A DNA stretch of 64,000 nucleotides from Desulfoluna sp. (GCF_030145185.1 NZ_JAQYWB010000013.1:1-64000), one strand, 5' to 3'. Counted from the first letter of the stretch, positions 33,936-43,364 are shown. Numbers and translations: made by a program. The notes: a model not told the origin generated them from the sequence alone.

Positions 33936-35663
33936 ATGCATCCTCTCTTTTCTCGCACCTCCATGGTCATTGCCCTCGTTTTTCTCCTTTTTACGGCCTG
34001 CGGTGAAAGTGAGGCCCCGCCCCCTTTGTCCATCACGGGAACAGTGACAATCGACGAGGCCGAAACCCGGGGAGACTCACCGGTCTTTGCCGCGGTCTTT
34101 CGCGGCAGCGCCTCGGATATGAGTCTCCAGGACATGGCGGACTCTTTTGCAGGAATGACCACCGTGGCGCCGGACGGATCCTTCTCGGTGGATCTCTCCG
34201 ACAAAGGATTAAGCCTCGGGGAGACGGTGACCCTGATCGGCTTTGTGGATCGGAATTTCAGCGGCAACATCCCCAACCCGGATGCCGGGGACCTGCTGGG
34301 ATTCTACAGACAAGAAGGCGCGTTGACCCCGGACTATCCTCTTCAAAGCGGCATCAACCGGGGAGCCGATATCCATATCAACCGCGAGGTGTTTGACTAC
34401 GACAAGGAGATCGGTGGCACCCTCACCGGGCCCTACACCGGGCCGGTTCACCTGGTCGCCTATGCAGGGGATCTCCGGTCTCTCGATGTCACCACCCTGG
34501 ACGTGGACCCCATCGTCGGCTACGCCTCCTTCGAAAAAAAAGAGGAGGAGCTTGCCTACCGCCTGAAAATCCTCCCCTACGGATTTGACCTGCCGATTTC
34601 CGATGTGTATCTCCTGGCCTTTTTTGACACCAATGGAAATGGTCACCCCGACCCCGGCGAGTCCGTGGGCACCTATACGCGTCACCCCAAAGGCCTGCCG
34701 ACCCTTCTGACCCTGACGGAAGCGGACCAGGACCCTTTCACCTTTGATTCCAGACTCGCCCTGCCCCTCCCCGCCCCATCCTCAGAAAAAATAACCCTGA
34801 CAGGCCAGGTGGAGGCCCTTACCGGTTACGACACACAAAGCCCATCTCCTCTTTTTATCATGGCCGCAGAGACCGAAGACCCCCAGCAGCTTATAGACCA
34901 TCCCATGGCGGTCATCCGCAGTTTTTACCGGCTCGATCCCGGTGAGCTGAACTTCAGCCTGGACCTTGCGGCAACCGGCCTGGCCCCCGGCGACAAGATC
35001 ATGGTCCTGGCCCTCTGGGACAAAAATTACAAAGAGAATCCCGACACGCCTTCATATACCGGTTTTCCCGATCCGGACGCCGGGGACTTTATGGGCTACT
35101 ACCAGGACAAAGCCACCTTCACCGTGGCCCATCCCCTTACGGCTGGCATCAATTTCTGTGTCCCCTCTGACGATCCACAGGCCCCCCTTCATTTTCAGGT
35201 CAACCGAAAACAGGTGGAGCACCACGCCTCCATCGTGTTCAAGATAGAAAGCGACAACGGCGTCACCCTCGAGCCCGGGGACCCCATCCTGGTCATTGCC
35301 GTGCAAAAAGACGGGGTAAACGCAGACTTCCACATCACCGATCCGGACTACATCGTGGCCATGAAATCCCTGCCTGCCGCGGAAAATATCGATGCCGACA
35401 CTTCGGTTCCGGTAATGGGAGCACTGCTTGAACCCATCGTGAACACACCCTTCGGCGTGAACGAGGTGTATGTGTTCGCCATCCTGGATGAGAACGGCAA
35501 CGGAAAACCCGACACCGGCGAATCATTTGGGTTTTATGGAGAAAAGCTTTTCCCATTACTTCCGCTGTCAAATTTAAACCCACTCATTCCAAAAACGACG
35601 GACCTGAAAAACGAAGCCAACCGATTGGACCTCAACCTTCGATTTACAGGGCAAACGATATGA
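33936..35663 (+). CDS. lipoprotein with repeated beta domains and calcium-loop-like motifs
   Basis: The N-terminus is a lipoprotein signal peptide with the lipobox LFTAC (Cys22), so the protein should be membrane-anchored outside the cytoplasm. The rest consists of four related units of about 130 residues. Each has a beta-rich part followed by an acidic loop: VDRNFSGNIPNPDAGDLLGF, FDTNGNGHPDPGESVGTY, WDKNYKENPDTPSYTGFPD and LDENGNGKPDTGESFGFYG. Units two and four have D.N.NG..D..E spacing, like calcium-binding dockerin or EF-hand-like loops. I do not recognise a named family. It stands alone after the propeller sensor, with a possible promoter at 33747. Confidence 0.75.
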   Translation: MHPLFSRTSMVIALVFLLFTACGESEAPPPLSITGTVTIDEAETRGDSPVFAAVFRGSASDMSLQDMADSFAGMTTVAPDGSFSVDLSDKGLSLGETVTLIGFVDRNFSGNIPNPDAGDLLGFYRQEGALTPDYPLQSGINRGADIHINREVFDYDKEIGGTLTGPYTGPVHLVAYAGDLRSLDVTTLDVDPIVGYASFEKKEEELAYRLKILPYGFDLPISDVYLLAFFDTNGNGHPDPGESVGTYTRHPKGLPTLLTLTEADQDPFTFDSRLALPLPAPSSEKITLTGQVEALTGYDTQSPSPLFIMAAETEDPQQLIDHPMAVIRSFYRLDPGELNFSLDLAATGLAPGDKIMVLALWDKNYKENPDTPSYTGFPDPDAGDFMGYYQDKATFTVAHPLTAGINFCVPSDDPQAPLHFQVNRKQVEHHASIVFKIESDNGVTLEPGDPILVIAVQKDGVNADFHITDPDYIVAMKSLPAAENIDADTSVPVMGALLEPIVNTPFGVNEVYVFAILDENGNGKPDTGESFGFYGEKLFPLLPLSNLNPLIPKTTDLKNEANRLDLNLRFTGQTI

Positions 35664-35727
35664 AGGTAAAACGGAAGCACCGGCCGCTCATGCACGTACA
35701 ACATCCGTTGCCACCCCTCTCCCCTCA

Positions 35728-35819
35728 CGCGAACGCGAACGCGAGGTGCCCAGGGTACCGCCGGCCGTAGAGCATTCGCAAACCCGCTTTCAAGGTGGCC
35801 CCACCTTGCCGCCGGAGGC
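35728..35819 (+). repeat. dispersed hairpin element, copy D
   Basis: This copy has GCGAACGCGAGGTGCCC, AGAGCATTCGCAAACCCGC and the palindrome CAAGGTGGCCCCACCTTG with one central change, ending GCCGGAGGC. The first hairpin is absent. It lies between the lipoprotein and helicase genes. Confidence 0.75.
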
Positions 35820-35959
35820 AGGCTTTGGGTTTTTCATCTAAGCCCTGTATGGTTAGAGCGATTTCCCGGTTCCTTTTACATTTTTCACAACATGGGGTAA
35901 AACGTGGGCAAGCCTTTGCGGGGGCTCAACTGGCGTCACGTTTCTAACCCGAAAATCCC

Positions 35960-38122
35960 ATGAGACCATCAGGCATGCATCACAATCACGAACTGGAACT
36001 GGCCTTTGATTTTGTTCAAGGCACCCAACGCAACCTCTTCCTCACCGGAAAAGCGGGCACCGGGAAGACCACCTTTCTGCACCGGGTGAAAAAAGAGATC
36101 CCCAAGCGCATGGTGGTGGTGGCCCCCACCGGGGTGGCGGCCATCAACGCGGGCGGCATCACCATCCACTCGTTTTTTCAGATGCCCTTCGGGCCTTTGC
36201 CTCCGGACACAACGATTCAAAACCGCCGATTCAGCAAAAAAAAGATTCACATCATCCAGTCACTCGACCTGTTGGTCATTGATGAGATCAGTATGGTGCG
36301 TGCCGACCTTCTGGACGGCATCGACCAGGTGCTGAGGCGTTACAGGGACCGCACCCGTGTCTTTGGCGGGGTACAGGTTCTGATGATCGGCGACCTCCAC
36401 CAGCTGGCCCCCATTATCAAACAGGACGACTGGGCCCTCCTCTCCCCCCACTACGAGACGGGCTATTTTTTCAGCAGCCGGGCCTTTCAGGAGGCGTCAG
36501 TCCTCGGCCTGGAGCTCATGCATGTTTACCGGCAGAGCAATGAAGCCTTTATCAAGATCTTAAACGAGATCCGGGAAAATCGGCTCTCTGCGGATGCACA
36601 GAAGCAATTAAACACACGGTACACGCCCGACGCCCTGCCGGGCCGAAAAGAGGGATACATCACCCTGACCACCCACAACGCCAGCGCCGATCGCCTGAAC
36701 AACGAAAAACTCTCCGCCATGAAGTCCCCCACCGTCGTCTTTGAGGCCGAGGTCAGCGGCACCTTTCCCGAATACGCTTACCCGACCGATGCGATCCTGC
36801 GCCTCAAAGAGGGGGCCCAGGTGATGTTCGTCAAAAATGACAGCTCCTCAAAAAAAGAGTTCTATAACGGAAAGATCGGCACCGTCACCGAGATCGACGA
36901 AGAGGTCATCCATGTGCAGTGCGAAGGGAGCCCCGCGCCCATCGTGGTAAACCAGGAGCGTTGGGAAAACATCACCTACACCTTGAACGAAGAGACCAAA
37001 GAGATCGATGAGGAGGTGGTGGGAAGTTTTTCCCAACACCCCTTGCGTCTTGCCTGGGCCATCACCATCCATAAAAGTCAGGGGCTGACCTTCGAAAAAG
37101 CCGTCATCGACGCCGGCGCCTCCTTTGCCCATGGTCAGACCTACGTGGCCTTGAGTCGGTGCAAAACCCTGGAGGGCATTGTCTTAAGCAGTAAGATTAA
37201 CCCCTCGGGCATCATCTGTGATGAATCGGTGAATCATTTCACCCGCCATATCGAAGACCACCCGCCCACGGACAACGAGCTGAGGGTTTCAAAACGCAGC
37301 TGCCAGTTTGCCCTTCTGGATGAACTGTTCGGCTACCATCCCCTGGGCGAAGAGATCATCCACTGCCACTCCACCCTTCACCACCATAAAAATGCCATCC
37401 AGGGGACCCTGACCGAGACCCTGGCCGACATCCTGACCACCACCCTGCCCGAGCTGATCCGCATTGCCGGAGCCTTTGCAAAACAGGTGGACTCCCTGAT
37501 GGTTGAGGATACCGACCTCGAAGCAAACGAGGTAATCCAGGATCGCATCCGAAAAGGATGCGCCTACTTCTCCGAGAAGACCCAGGCCGCCATCACCGAC
37601 CGCCTTGATGAGGCCACCTTCGCCACTGACAACCAGTCCGTAAAAACCCTCATCAACGAGTCCCTGGTCAAAATCAGAGAAGAGCTGATCGTCAAGCAAA
37701 CCTGCCTTAAAGGCTGCCAGGAAGGGTTCCGGGTGATGGCGTTTCTTAAAATACGGACCCAGGCCTTTTTCAAAAAGCAAAGCATCACCGCCCGGGCAAA
37801 GGCAAAGGTGAAAAACCTGTCGAGTGATCACCCGGAGCTGCTGAACCGACTTCGAGAGTGGCGTAAAAAACGAGCCGCCCAGGACGAGATCAACCCCTCG
37901 CGAATCGCCACCCTCAACGCCCTGGTCTCCATCTCAACGGAGCAGCCCGACAGCCTTAAACAGCTTCGGACCATCCCGAGTATGGGGGCAAAACGCGTCA
38001 AACAGTACGGGGCTGAGATCGTCGAGATCGTCAGGGATTACTGCGGGAAGGATGGAGAAAAAAAAGAAGGGGACCATGGCCCTCGAAAGGCTGGGGTGCA
38101 GCAGACCCTGGATCTGGGTTGA
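35960..38122 (+). CDS. Pif1-like DNA helicase with C-terminal HRDC domain
   Basis: A superfamily 1 helicase of 720 residues. The N-terminal ATPase has Walker A FLTGKAGTGKTTF (about residues 26-38), VVVAPTGVAAINAGG, Walker B LLVIDEISMV, GDLHQLAP and the VYRQ motif. The second helicase domain includes LRLAWAITIHKSQGLTFEKA and YVALSRCKTLEGI, typical of the Pif1/RecD-like branch. The last 80 residues (RKKRAAQDEINPSRIATLNA, TIPSMGAKRVKQYGAEIVE) form an HRDC nucleic-acid-binding domain. ATG 35960 lacks a clear ribosome site; ATG 35975 after CATCAGG is an alternative. A genome-maintenance role, such as unwinding of structured DNA, is expected. Confidence 0.88.
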   Translation: MRPSGMHHNHELELAFDFVQGTQRNLFLTGKAGTGKTTFLHRVKKEIPKRMVVVAPTGVAAINAGGITIHSFFQMPFGPLPPDTTIQNRRFSKKKIHIIQSLDLLVIDEISMVRADLLDGIDQVLRRYRDRTRVFGGVQVLMIGDLHQLAPIIKQDDWALLSPHYETGYFFSSRAFQEASVLGLELMHVYRQSNEAFIKILNEIRENRLSADAQKQLNTRYTPDALPGRKEGYITLTTHNASADRLNNEKLSAMKSPTVVFEAEVSGTFPEYAYPTDAILRLKEGAQVMFVKNDSSSKKEFYNGKIGTVTEIDEEVIHVQCEGSPAPIVVNQERWENITYTLNEETKEIDEEVVGSFSQHPLRLAWAITIHKSQGLTFEKAVIDAGASFAHGQTYVALSRCKTLEGIVLSSKINPSGIICDESVNHFTRHIEDHPPTDNELRVSKRSCQFALLDELFGYHPLGEEIIHCHSTLHHHKNAIQGTLTETLADILTTTLPELIRIAGAFAKQVDSLMVEDTDLEANEVIQDRIRKGCAYFSEKTQAAITDRLDEATFATDNQSVKTLINESLVKIREELIVKQTCLKGCQEGFRVMAFLKIRTQAFFKKQSITARAKAKVKNLSSDHPELLNRLREWRKKRAAQDEINPSRIATLNALVSISTEQPDSLKQLRTIPSMGAKRVKQYGAEIVEIVRDYCGKDGEKKEGDHGPRKAGVQQTLDLG

Positions 38123-38546
38123 GGACGTCATCGGTGATTGAATCCCCTGCCCCATCCCGAGGATATCCAGCTCACAGCCCAGAAAACAGCCAATGAACCC
38201 GAGTACCCACCACGCAGTTATCCTGCAAAATCCCCACACGTAAGATCCATAAAAAGTCGCCTCACCCACGACGTAGGACAGCCCTCCGTCCGTCGCCACG
38301 CTGCCCCCAAGGACAAAGGCCCTGGCGCCCGCGTCTGCGGTCTGTGGTGCCCCTGGAGCACCCAAGTCCGTGAGCACACGCTGAATCTCTGCACATATTC
38401 GGGGCCTAAACGCCCCAAACCATACCCTGATCCATGAGGGAACACTTTCAGAGAAAAAACCTGCCTGTAAAATTCATTGAATTGTGAGATTTTTGCCTAT
38501 ATTTTACAATCATTATTAATTCAGCAAATTCTCAGGATGCAGGCTT
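38123..38546. other. non-coding gap after the helicase
   Basis: I see no supported gene. Frames at 38138-38437 (+) and 37934-38377 (-) have no recognisable motifs, and the latter overlaps the helicase. The last 60 bases before the HDOD gene are AT-rich and probably hold its promoter. Confidence 0.45.
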
Positions 38547-39542
38547 ATGAAGATTCAATGTTCAGGCTGTTCCAAAGCATATCGAATAAACGACAATCTC
38601 GTTCATCAAATATACACCCAAAAGGTGTTATGCACCGATTGTGGGCGATTAATCCCCGTCGAGCCCTTTCTTCTGGACCCAAAGGAATTAGAGCCTTTTC
38701 TTTCAGGAGAGGCGCTCAAACACGAGGTCGTCAACAATCTCAAAAAACTCTATCCCATGCCCCATATCCTGCTCAAGGCACGCAAACTCCTTGCCGGCAC
38801 GGGTAATTTCCAGGCGCTGGGGGACCTCCTCAATACGGACCCGGCCCTGGCAAGCCGCGTCTTGAAGGTTGCCAACTCAGCGTATTACGGGATGAGCGGC
38901 AGGGTCTCTTCCCTGCAGATGGCGGCAACGGTACTCGGCAGCGGCACGCTGCTTCAGATTATCCTATTGATTGGCAACGCCAAGGCTCTGGGCCGTTCCC
39001 TTGACGGCTACGGGCTAAACGCCGGTGATCTGTGGAGACACGCTCTTGCCACAGCTGTCTGTGCCGAACTCGTCGCTAAAAAGGCCCACTGCGACACGGG
39101 GGAAGACGCCTTCTTTGCCGGGCTGATGCATGACGCAGGAAAAATCATTCTGGACACCTATGTGCTTGAAAGAAAGCACCTGTTCCAAAAATACGCGAAA
39201 CTCACCCATGCCCCCCTGCATGACGCCGAAACCAAAATCCTCGGGTTCACCCATGGCGACATCGGCTATGAACTCTGCCGAAAATGGAATCTGCCGGTAC
39301 ATATGGCGACGGCAATCAAAGACCACCACCCCCCGTCGACTTCCGGGCAGGCCCCACTCACCTCCATCCTCCAACTGGCCAACCACATGGCCGGACTCAC
39401 AACCGGACGGCCCTCCGGTCAGTCGATACCGCCTTTACTCCTCAAGGCGCTTCACACACTCCAGATAACCGAACACGAACTGGAGGAGCTGATTGGTGAA
39501 GCATCCACGGCCGTGGAAACCCTGGAAGAGGACACGTATTGA
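38547..39542 (+). CDS. zinc-ribbon HDOD-domain signalling protein, copy 1
   Basis: Residues 1-40 form a small zinc ribbon with paired cysteines C5/C8 and C29/C32 (CSGC...CTDC), like MJ0042-type ribbons. From about residue 60 an HDOD domain follows: YPMPHILLKARKLL, LLNTDPALASRVLKVANSAYYG, AATVLGSGTLLQIIL and an HD-type core LMHDAGKIILDTYVLERK. HDOD proteins usually act as regulators in motility, cell-cycle or c-di-GMP signalling; a keep of the HDAGK motif leaves open phosphohydrolase activity. ATG 38547 follows AGGATGCAGG. A paralogue lies 826 bases downstream with MITE debris between them. Confidence 0.85.
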   Translation: MKIQCSGCSKAYRINDNLVHQIYTQKVLCTDCGRLIPVEPFLLDPKELEPFLSGEALKHEVVNNLKKLYPMPHILLKARKLLAGTGNFQALGDLLNTDPALASRVLKVANSAYYGMSGRVSSLQMAATVLGSGTLLQIILLIGNAKALGRSLDGYGLNAGDLWRHALATAVCAELVAKKAHCDTGEDAFFAGLMHDAGKIILDTYVLERKHLFQKYAKLTHAPLHDAETKILGFTHGDIGYELCRKWNLPVHMATAIKDHHPPSTSGQAPLTSILQLANHMAGLTTGRPSGQSIPPLLLKALHTLQITEHELEELIGEASTAVETLEEDTY

Positions 39543-39565
39543 AAAGGTGAACACTGCAGAATAGA

Positions 39566-39620
39566 CGGGCTCGCCCAAAGGGTGAGAAAAGCGAGTAGAA
39601 AACGGTAAATTACATGTAAC
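39566..39620 (-). repeat. MITE interior fragment
   Basis: GGGCTCGCCCAAAGGGTGAGAAAA followed by GGTAAATTACATG matches the interior of the MITE in the orientation of the 44081 copy. Both ends are missing. It lies just after the first HDOD gene. Confidence 0.55.
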
Positions 39621-39892
39621 TATTCAGCTTGCCTTCGCCAGGTCGTTCGAGGCGAATTACAGAAAGATTCAAATGCCAATACGTCACGTCTTTTCATCAC
39701 CGCGTAGGGAGCGGCTCCCGCACCTTCTACCGTCGAGAGGACCATCGGCCTCGCAAGTTAACGATGACCACGAGTCTTATTTCAAAATGCGGTGTTTCCG
39801 GTTTGCGATACGCCTGACGGTGCGCACGGCACACCCTACGCATCCACCCGGTACTCCATTGTAAAAATGAGGACGATACGGATTTTCATACA

Positions 39893-39916
39893 TGGATTCC
39901 CGCCTGCGCGGGAAAG
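39893..39916. repeat. short palindrome ATTCCCGC...GCGGGAA
   Basis: GATTCCCGCCTGCGCGGGAA is a compact inverted repeat of a kind scattered through many proteobacterial genomes, similar in pattern to dRS3-type repeats. Only one copy is visible here. Nearby 39815-39840 has GGTGCGCACGGCACACCC, also a commonly dispersed type of sequence. Confidence 0.35.
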
Positions 39917-39977
39917 ACGAAAAGCGTAGGGTGCTGTCAGACCGGGGTCATAAAGAAAAAATGGATGGCTGAATGGT

Positions 39978-40084
39978 TACGATTACATTTCGCATTTTTG
40001 AAATATCTGCATTTTCTTTGGTAACCTGTTGTGACGAAACATTATTGTTTTTACGCGGTCGTTTTATCATGAAATATCCGGGTC
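39978..40084 (-). repeat. partial MITE copy (one end preserved)
   Basis: GATTACATTTCGCATTTTTGAAA matches the MITE interior, and CATGAAATATCCGGGTCA at 40069-40086 is a nearly intact terminal repeat. The other half is lost. It lies between the two HDOD paralogues. Confidence 0.65.
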
Positions 40085-40367
40085 AGATGAGTACGGTGAG
40101 GTAAAAAAAAAAGGGGGAAGGCATCAGGTTGCCCCAGGAAAAAGCGAGCCACAAAGGCTCGCAGAGCCTCACGTTCCGGTCCCCGGAAAACACGATTTTT
40201 TTTCTTCATGACAACCCATATCAGGAGGTGTATAAATACTAGTTTCGAGGCAACAATAAAAGAGGCAGATACGCCAAGAGCCTTGTCACGTTTTATGTTA
40301 CATGCCCTTCGTTATATTTCAGCATCATTATCGCGTGTCTGAAACGGGCTTGACCCCAGGAATAAAA

Positions 40368-41357
40368 ATGAAAATTACATGCCCCAAATGTACGAAGGCC
40401 TACCGATTAAACGACGATCTGGTTTACCAAATCTGCCATGAAAAAATATTATGCACCGAATGCGGACACTCCATTTCGGTTGAGCCCCAGATCCTGAATG
40501 AAGAGGAACTCCACACGTTTTCTTCCGGGGAGGCCCTCAAACAGGAGGTCGTGAACAATCTTAAAAAACTCTACCCCATGCCCCACATCCTGTTCAAGGC
40601 AAAGGCCATGCTCTCCGGGCGAGAAAACTTCAAGGAGCTGGAGCATTTATTCAATACGGACCCGGCCCTTGCCGGGCGGGTGCTAAAAATCGCCAACTCG
40701 GCTTACTATGGTCTGAGCGGCAAGGTCTCATCCATCCAAATGGCGGCAACGGTTCTCGGGAGCAAGACCCTGCTTCAGATCATCACCCTGATCGGTCACT
40801 CTAAAATGCTGGGACGCTCCCTTCCGGGCTATGGACTGGACTCCGGCCTGCTGTGGAAGCACTCCCTGGCCGTGGCCATCTGCTCCCGGCTCATTGAAGA
40901 GACCCTCCACGCCCAGGATGGAGACGATGCCTTCTTGGCCGGACTGATGCACGATGCCGGCAAAATCATCCTGGACACCTATGTCCTGGAAAGGCAGCCT
41001 CTCTTCAGGCGATATGTCGATCTCACCCGCAGCTCCATGACCGTCTCCGAGAAGAAAATTCTGGAGTTTACCCACGCGGATATCGGCAGCGCGCTATGCA
41101 GAAAATGGAATTTACCCGAAACCATGGCCACAGCCATTCAATACCACCACACCCCAGCCGCCTCCGGAAGCAACCGGCTTGCCTATATCCTCAACCTCGC
41201 CGACCACATGGCCAAAGAGATCGATGCCCCCCAAAAGGCCGCCTCAAAACCCTCCCAAGACGCCTTGAGATTCCTTCCCATCACGGAAATTGGCCTGAGA
41301 GACCTGACTCGAAAAGCATCTGAAGCATTGGAAAGCCTCGAAGAAGACACTTACTGA
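40368..41357 (+). CDS. zinc-ribbon HDOD-domain signalling protein, copy 2
   Basis: This paralogue of the 38547 gene has the same layout and nearly the same length (329 residues). Cysteines C5/C8 and C29/C32 (CPKC...CTEC) build the zinc ribbon. NNLKKLYPMPHILFKAKAML, LFNTDPALAGRVLKIANSAYYG, AATVLGSKTLLQII and LMHDAGKIILDTYVLERQ form the HDOD domain. I start it at ATG 40368 (AGGAATAAAA upstream), because that aligns exactly with copy 1; the frame is open to 40302. The sequence ends with ALESLEEDTY against VETLEEDTY in copy 1. A tandem duplication with intervening mobile-element debris is likely. Confidence 0.85.
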   Translation: MKITCPKCTKAYRLNDDLVYQICHEKILCTECGHSISVEPQILNEEELHTFSSGEALKQEVVNNLKKLYPMPHILFKAKAMLSGRENFKELEHLFNTDPALAGRVLKIANSAYYGLSGKVSSIQMAATVLGSKTLLQIITLIGHSKMLGRSLPGYGLDSGLLWKHSLAVAICSRLIEETLHAQDGDDAFLAGLMHDAGKIILDTYVLERQPLFRRYVDLTRSSMTVSEKKILEFTHADIGSALCRKWNLPETMATAIQYHHTPAASGSNRLAYILNLADHMAKEIDAPQKAASKPSQDALRFLPITEIGLRDLTRKASEALESLEEDTY

Positions 41358-41428
41358 TGTTCTTGAGTCGCGGATCAAGGCTCAAAGGATCTGCATTCAA
41401 GCCCACCGCCTGGAGGGGCCTGAAACCT

Positions 41429-41464
41429 TAGCCCGGATATTTCATGAGAAAACAATCAGGGCTC
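41429..41464 (+). repeat. solo MITE end
   Basis: TAGCCCGGATATTTCATGAG followed by AAAACAATCAGG is identical to the MITE left end, and then the match stops. The junction falls at the stop codon of the NYN gene (TCA at 41463-41465 on the + strand). Confidence 0.75.
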
Positions 41465-42191
41465 ATCCCTCGCAGGAGGTATGCTTTTTTCTGCTGTCTC
41501 GCACCTCGAAGTGCATGCCCACATCCCGCTTCAAGTCAAAAAGACCAATGGCGTCAATCAAATCACTGAGTCGCGTATACCCGTAGTTCCTCGGATCAAA
41601 GGAGGCGTGGTTGGAGATGTGCGCCCCCACTTTAGACAGCCTCGCCCAGCCATCGTCATTTTCTGTACCGACAATGGCATCCCGCAGAAGGTTCATCAGC
41701 TTTGTATCGCCTCTGAGTTCCTTCTTTTTTATCTTCTTGATGCTTTTTGTCTCCTCTTCATCATCCTCATCGAGAAAAAGGAAGGTCGAACACGCATTGA
41801 CAAAAACCGATGGGGTTTTCCTCTCACCGAAACCGATTACCGACTTTCCGTCAGAAAGAATCCGGGTTGTCAGGGGAGTAAAATCACAGTCAGAGGTGAC
41901 AATGCAGAAGGTATCCACCTGTTTGGTATAAAGAATGTCCATGGCATCAATGGCCATCGCGATATCGGTGGCGTTCTTGCCCTTGGTCAGGTCATACTGC
42001 TGAATCGGCTGAATCGCATGGTCCTGGAGCACGGCTTCCCAACCCTTCAGATAGCTTGATGTCCAATTCCCGTAGGCTCTCCGGATATTCACTTTCCCAT
42101 GGCGCGCCAACTCAGAAAAAATTTTCTGTATGGATTTTGCCGGGGAATTATCCGCGTCAATCAGCAACGCAATATTCTTTGTCTCAGCCAC
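41463..42191 (-). CDS. NYN-domain protein with C-terminal OST-HTH/LOTUS-like domain
   Basis: Residues 5-155 form a NYN (PIN-like, LabA/DUF88) nuclease domain with the expected acidic residues: ALLIDADNSP (D12, D14), KNATDIAMAIDAMDIL and IVTSDCDFTPLTTRI. After a charged linker (EDDEEETKSIKKIKKKEL), residues 170-230 (LMNLLRDAI, WARLSKVGAHISN, YGYTRLSDLIDAIGLFDL) match a LOTUS/OST-HTH RNA-binding domain. The protein may be an RNA-cleaving enzyme. The start is GTG 42191 with GGAG nine bases upstream. The stop lies at a MITE junction, so the natural C-terminus could have been altered slightly. Confidence 0.85.
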   Translation of the reverse strand: MAETKNIALLIDADNSPAKSIQKIFSELARHGKVNIRRAYGNWTSSYLKGWEAVLQDHAIQPIQQYDLTKGKNATDIAMAIDAMDILYTKQVDTFCIVTSDCDFTPLTTRILSDGKSVIGFGERKTPSVFVNACSTFLFLDEDDEEETKSIKKIKKKELRGDTKLMNLLRDAIVGTENDDGWARLSKVGAHISNHASFDPRNYGYTRLSDLIDAIGLFDLKRDVGMHFEVRDSRKKHTSCEG

Positions 42192-42262
42192 GTGTCATTC
42201 TCCTTTTTATCCCGGTGATACGAGGACCTGAAAGCACTGAAAAATTTCCGAATGGCCCCCTT

Positions 42263-42838
42263 TCAAAGTGGGGGGTCAACCTCGTCCCCTGACACGACGC
42301 AGGGAAAGGCATAACCGGCAGCCGCATAAAGAGTCTGTATTTTTACCAGATCCTCTGCTTTGCTTTCCCCCGGCCAAACCTCTCCAAGCCACCGCGTGGT
42401 TTTGCTCTGGCGGTCAATATACCAGCAGACAATAGACACATCCGCTGATTTGGCGATGTGCCAGAATCCTGTTTTGATCGTTGTCACTTTCTGGCGAGTC
42501 CCCTCCGGAACAATGGCCAGAATAAACTGGTCCCTTTCGGTGAAGATATTCACCATCTGCTCCACCACCCCCTGGGGTGAACTGCGATTCACAGAGACCC
42601 CTCCGGCCAAGCGTAAAATAAAGGACATGGGCCAGAAAAACCACTCTTTCTTTATCATAATATGCCCGGTTATTTTCGCGATTTTAAATCCAAAAAACGC
42701 CAGGACAGTATCCATATTGGAGGTATGGGGGAATCCGATAATCACATGCTTTTCAGACACATACTCAGGGAGCGGTTCAAAACGCCACCCCATTAAAAAG
42801 TAACACAACCGGCCGATAAGGCTCAGCAACTCGTCCAT
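42263..42838 (-). CDS. 1-acylglycerol-3-phosphate acyltransferase-like protein (PlsC family)
   Basis: A 191-residue membrane-associated acyltransferase. The HX4D catalytic motif is HTSNMD (H38, D43) and the acceptor-binding motif is PEGTRQ (E112-R115). IIGFPHTS and LAGGVSVNRSS between them fit the family. It is shorter than PlsC and closest in form to the small members that use unusual acceptors. I start it at ATG 42838, with GGGAGA upstream; the frame extends to 42883 without a better site. The acceptor is unknown. It is transcribed in the same direction as the NYN gene, 72 bases upstream of it. Confidence 0.82.
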   Translation of the reverse strand: MDELLSLIGRLCYFLMGWRFEPLPEYVSEKHVIIGFPHTSNMDTVLAFFGFKIAKITGHIMIKKEWFFWPMSFILRLAGGVSVNRSSPQGVVEQMVNIFTERDQFILAIVPEGTRQKVTTIKTGFWHIAKSADVSIVCWYIDRQSKTTRWLGEVWPGESKAEDLVKIQTLYAAAGYAFPCVVSGDEVDPPL

Positions 42839-42883
42839 TTTTTCTCCCGAATGGTTATCAAGGTCTCTATACGGCAATGGCAT

Positions 42884-43364
42884 GGTGAGAACTGCCCGAT
42901 TTCAGGCCTTCGCGTTCAAAGGAGGCAGTCTCCCGGGACCTCAGTCTGACAATCAACGACAAGCTCAAAGGAATCCAGAAAAAAGAGAAAACAAAGAGCA
43001 ATAGACACAGAGAATGTACGTACGAGGTACCGCTCTTCCTGCCCGTCTACTCAATGCGACAGCCGACCCGTCATGTCAACAGTTGAAAGCAGTAACCTGT
43101 TATTAGCAAATCAGAAATAGATAGTACAGCGCTTAGTCAGTAAAAAAAATCACCGCAGGCGTACAGCCCACAGACAGGGTCCGAGGCACAAAAAAACGAT
43201 GAGATTTCAAAGACTGAATGGGCTGTCAGTTGAGGAAAATACCTGTCGGGATGCCTCATACCAACAGAAGACAATCACCCGAAACTCATCAAAATAGACA
43301 ACTTATCTATACCGATAAAAAGATATTTTATGAAAGGGATTTTAAACAGGAAGGAAAGAAAAAT
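42884..43364. other. non-coding gap before the tRNA cluster
   Basis: The region has only short chance frames, including one that runs antisense through tRNA-Glu. The part next to the tRNA genes (T-rich on the - strand) is likely the end of the tRNA transcript, though no clear hairpin is present. Confidence 0.4.

Noticed and set aside
37934-38437. Frames in the gap after the Pif1-like helicase (both strands)
   Set aside because: No recognisable motif or ribosome site; one overlaps the helicase end. A decayed gene fragment cannot be excluded but is not supported.
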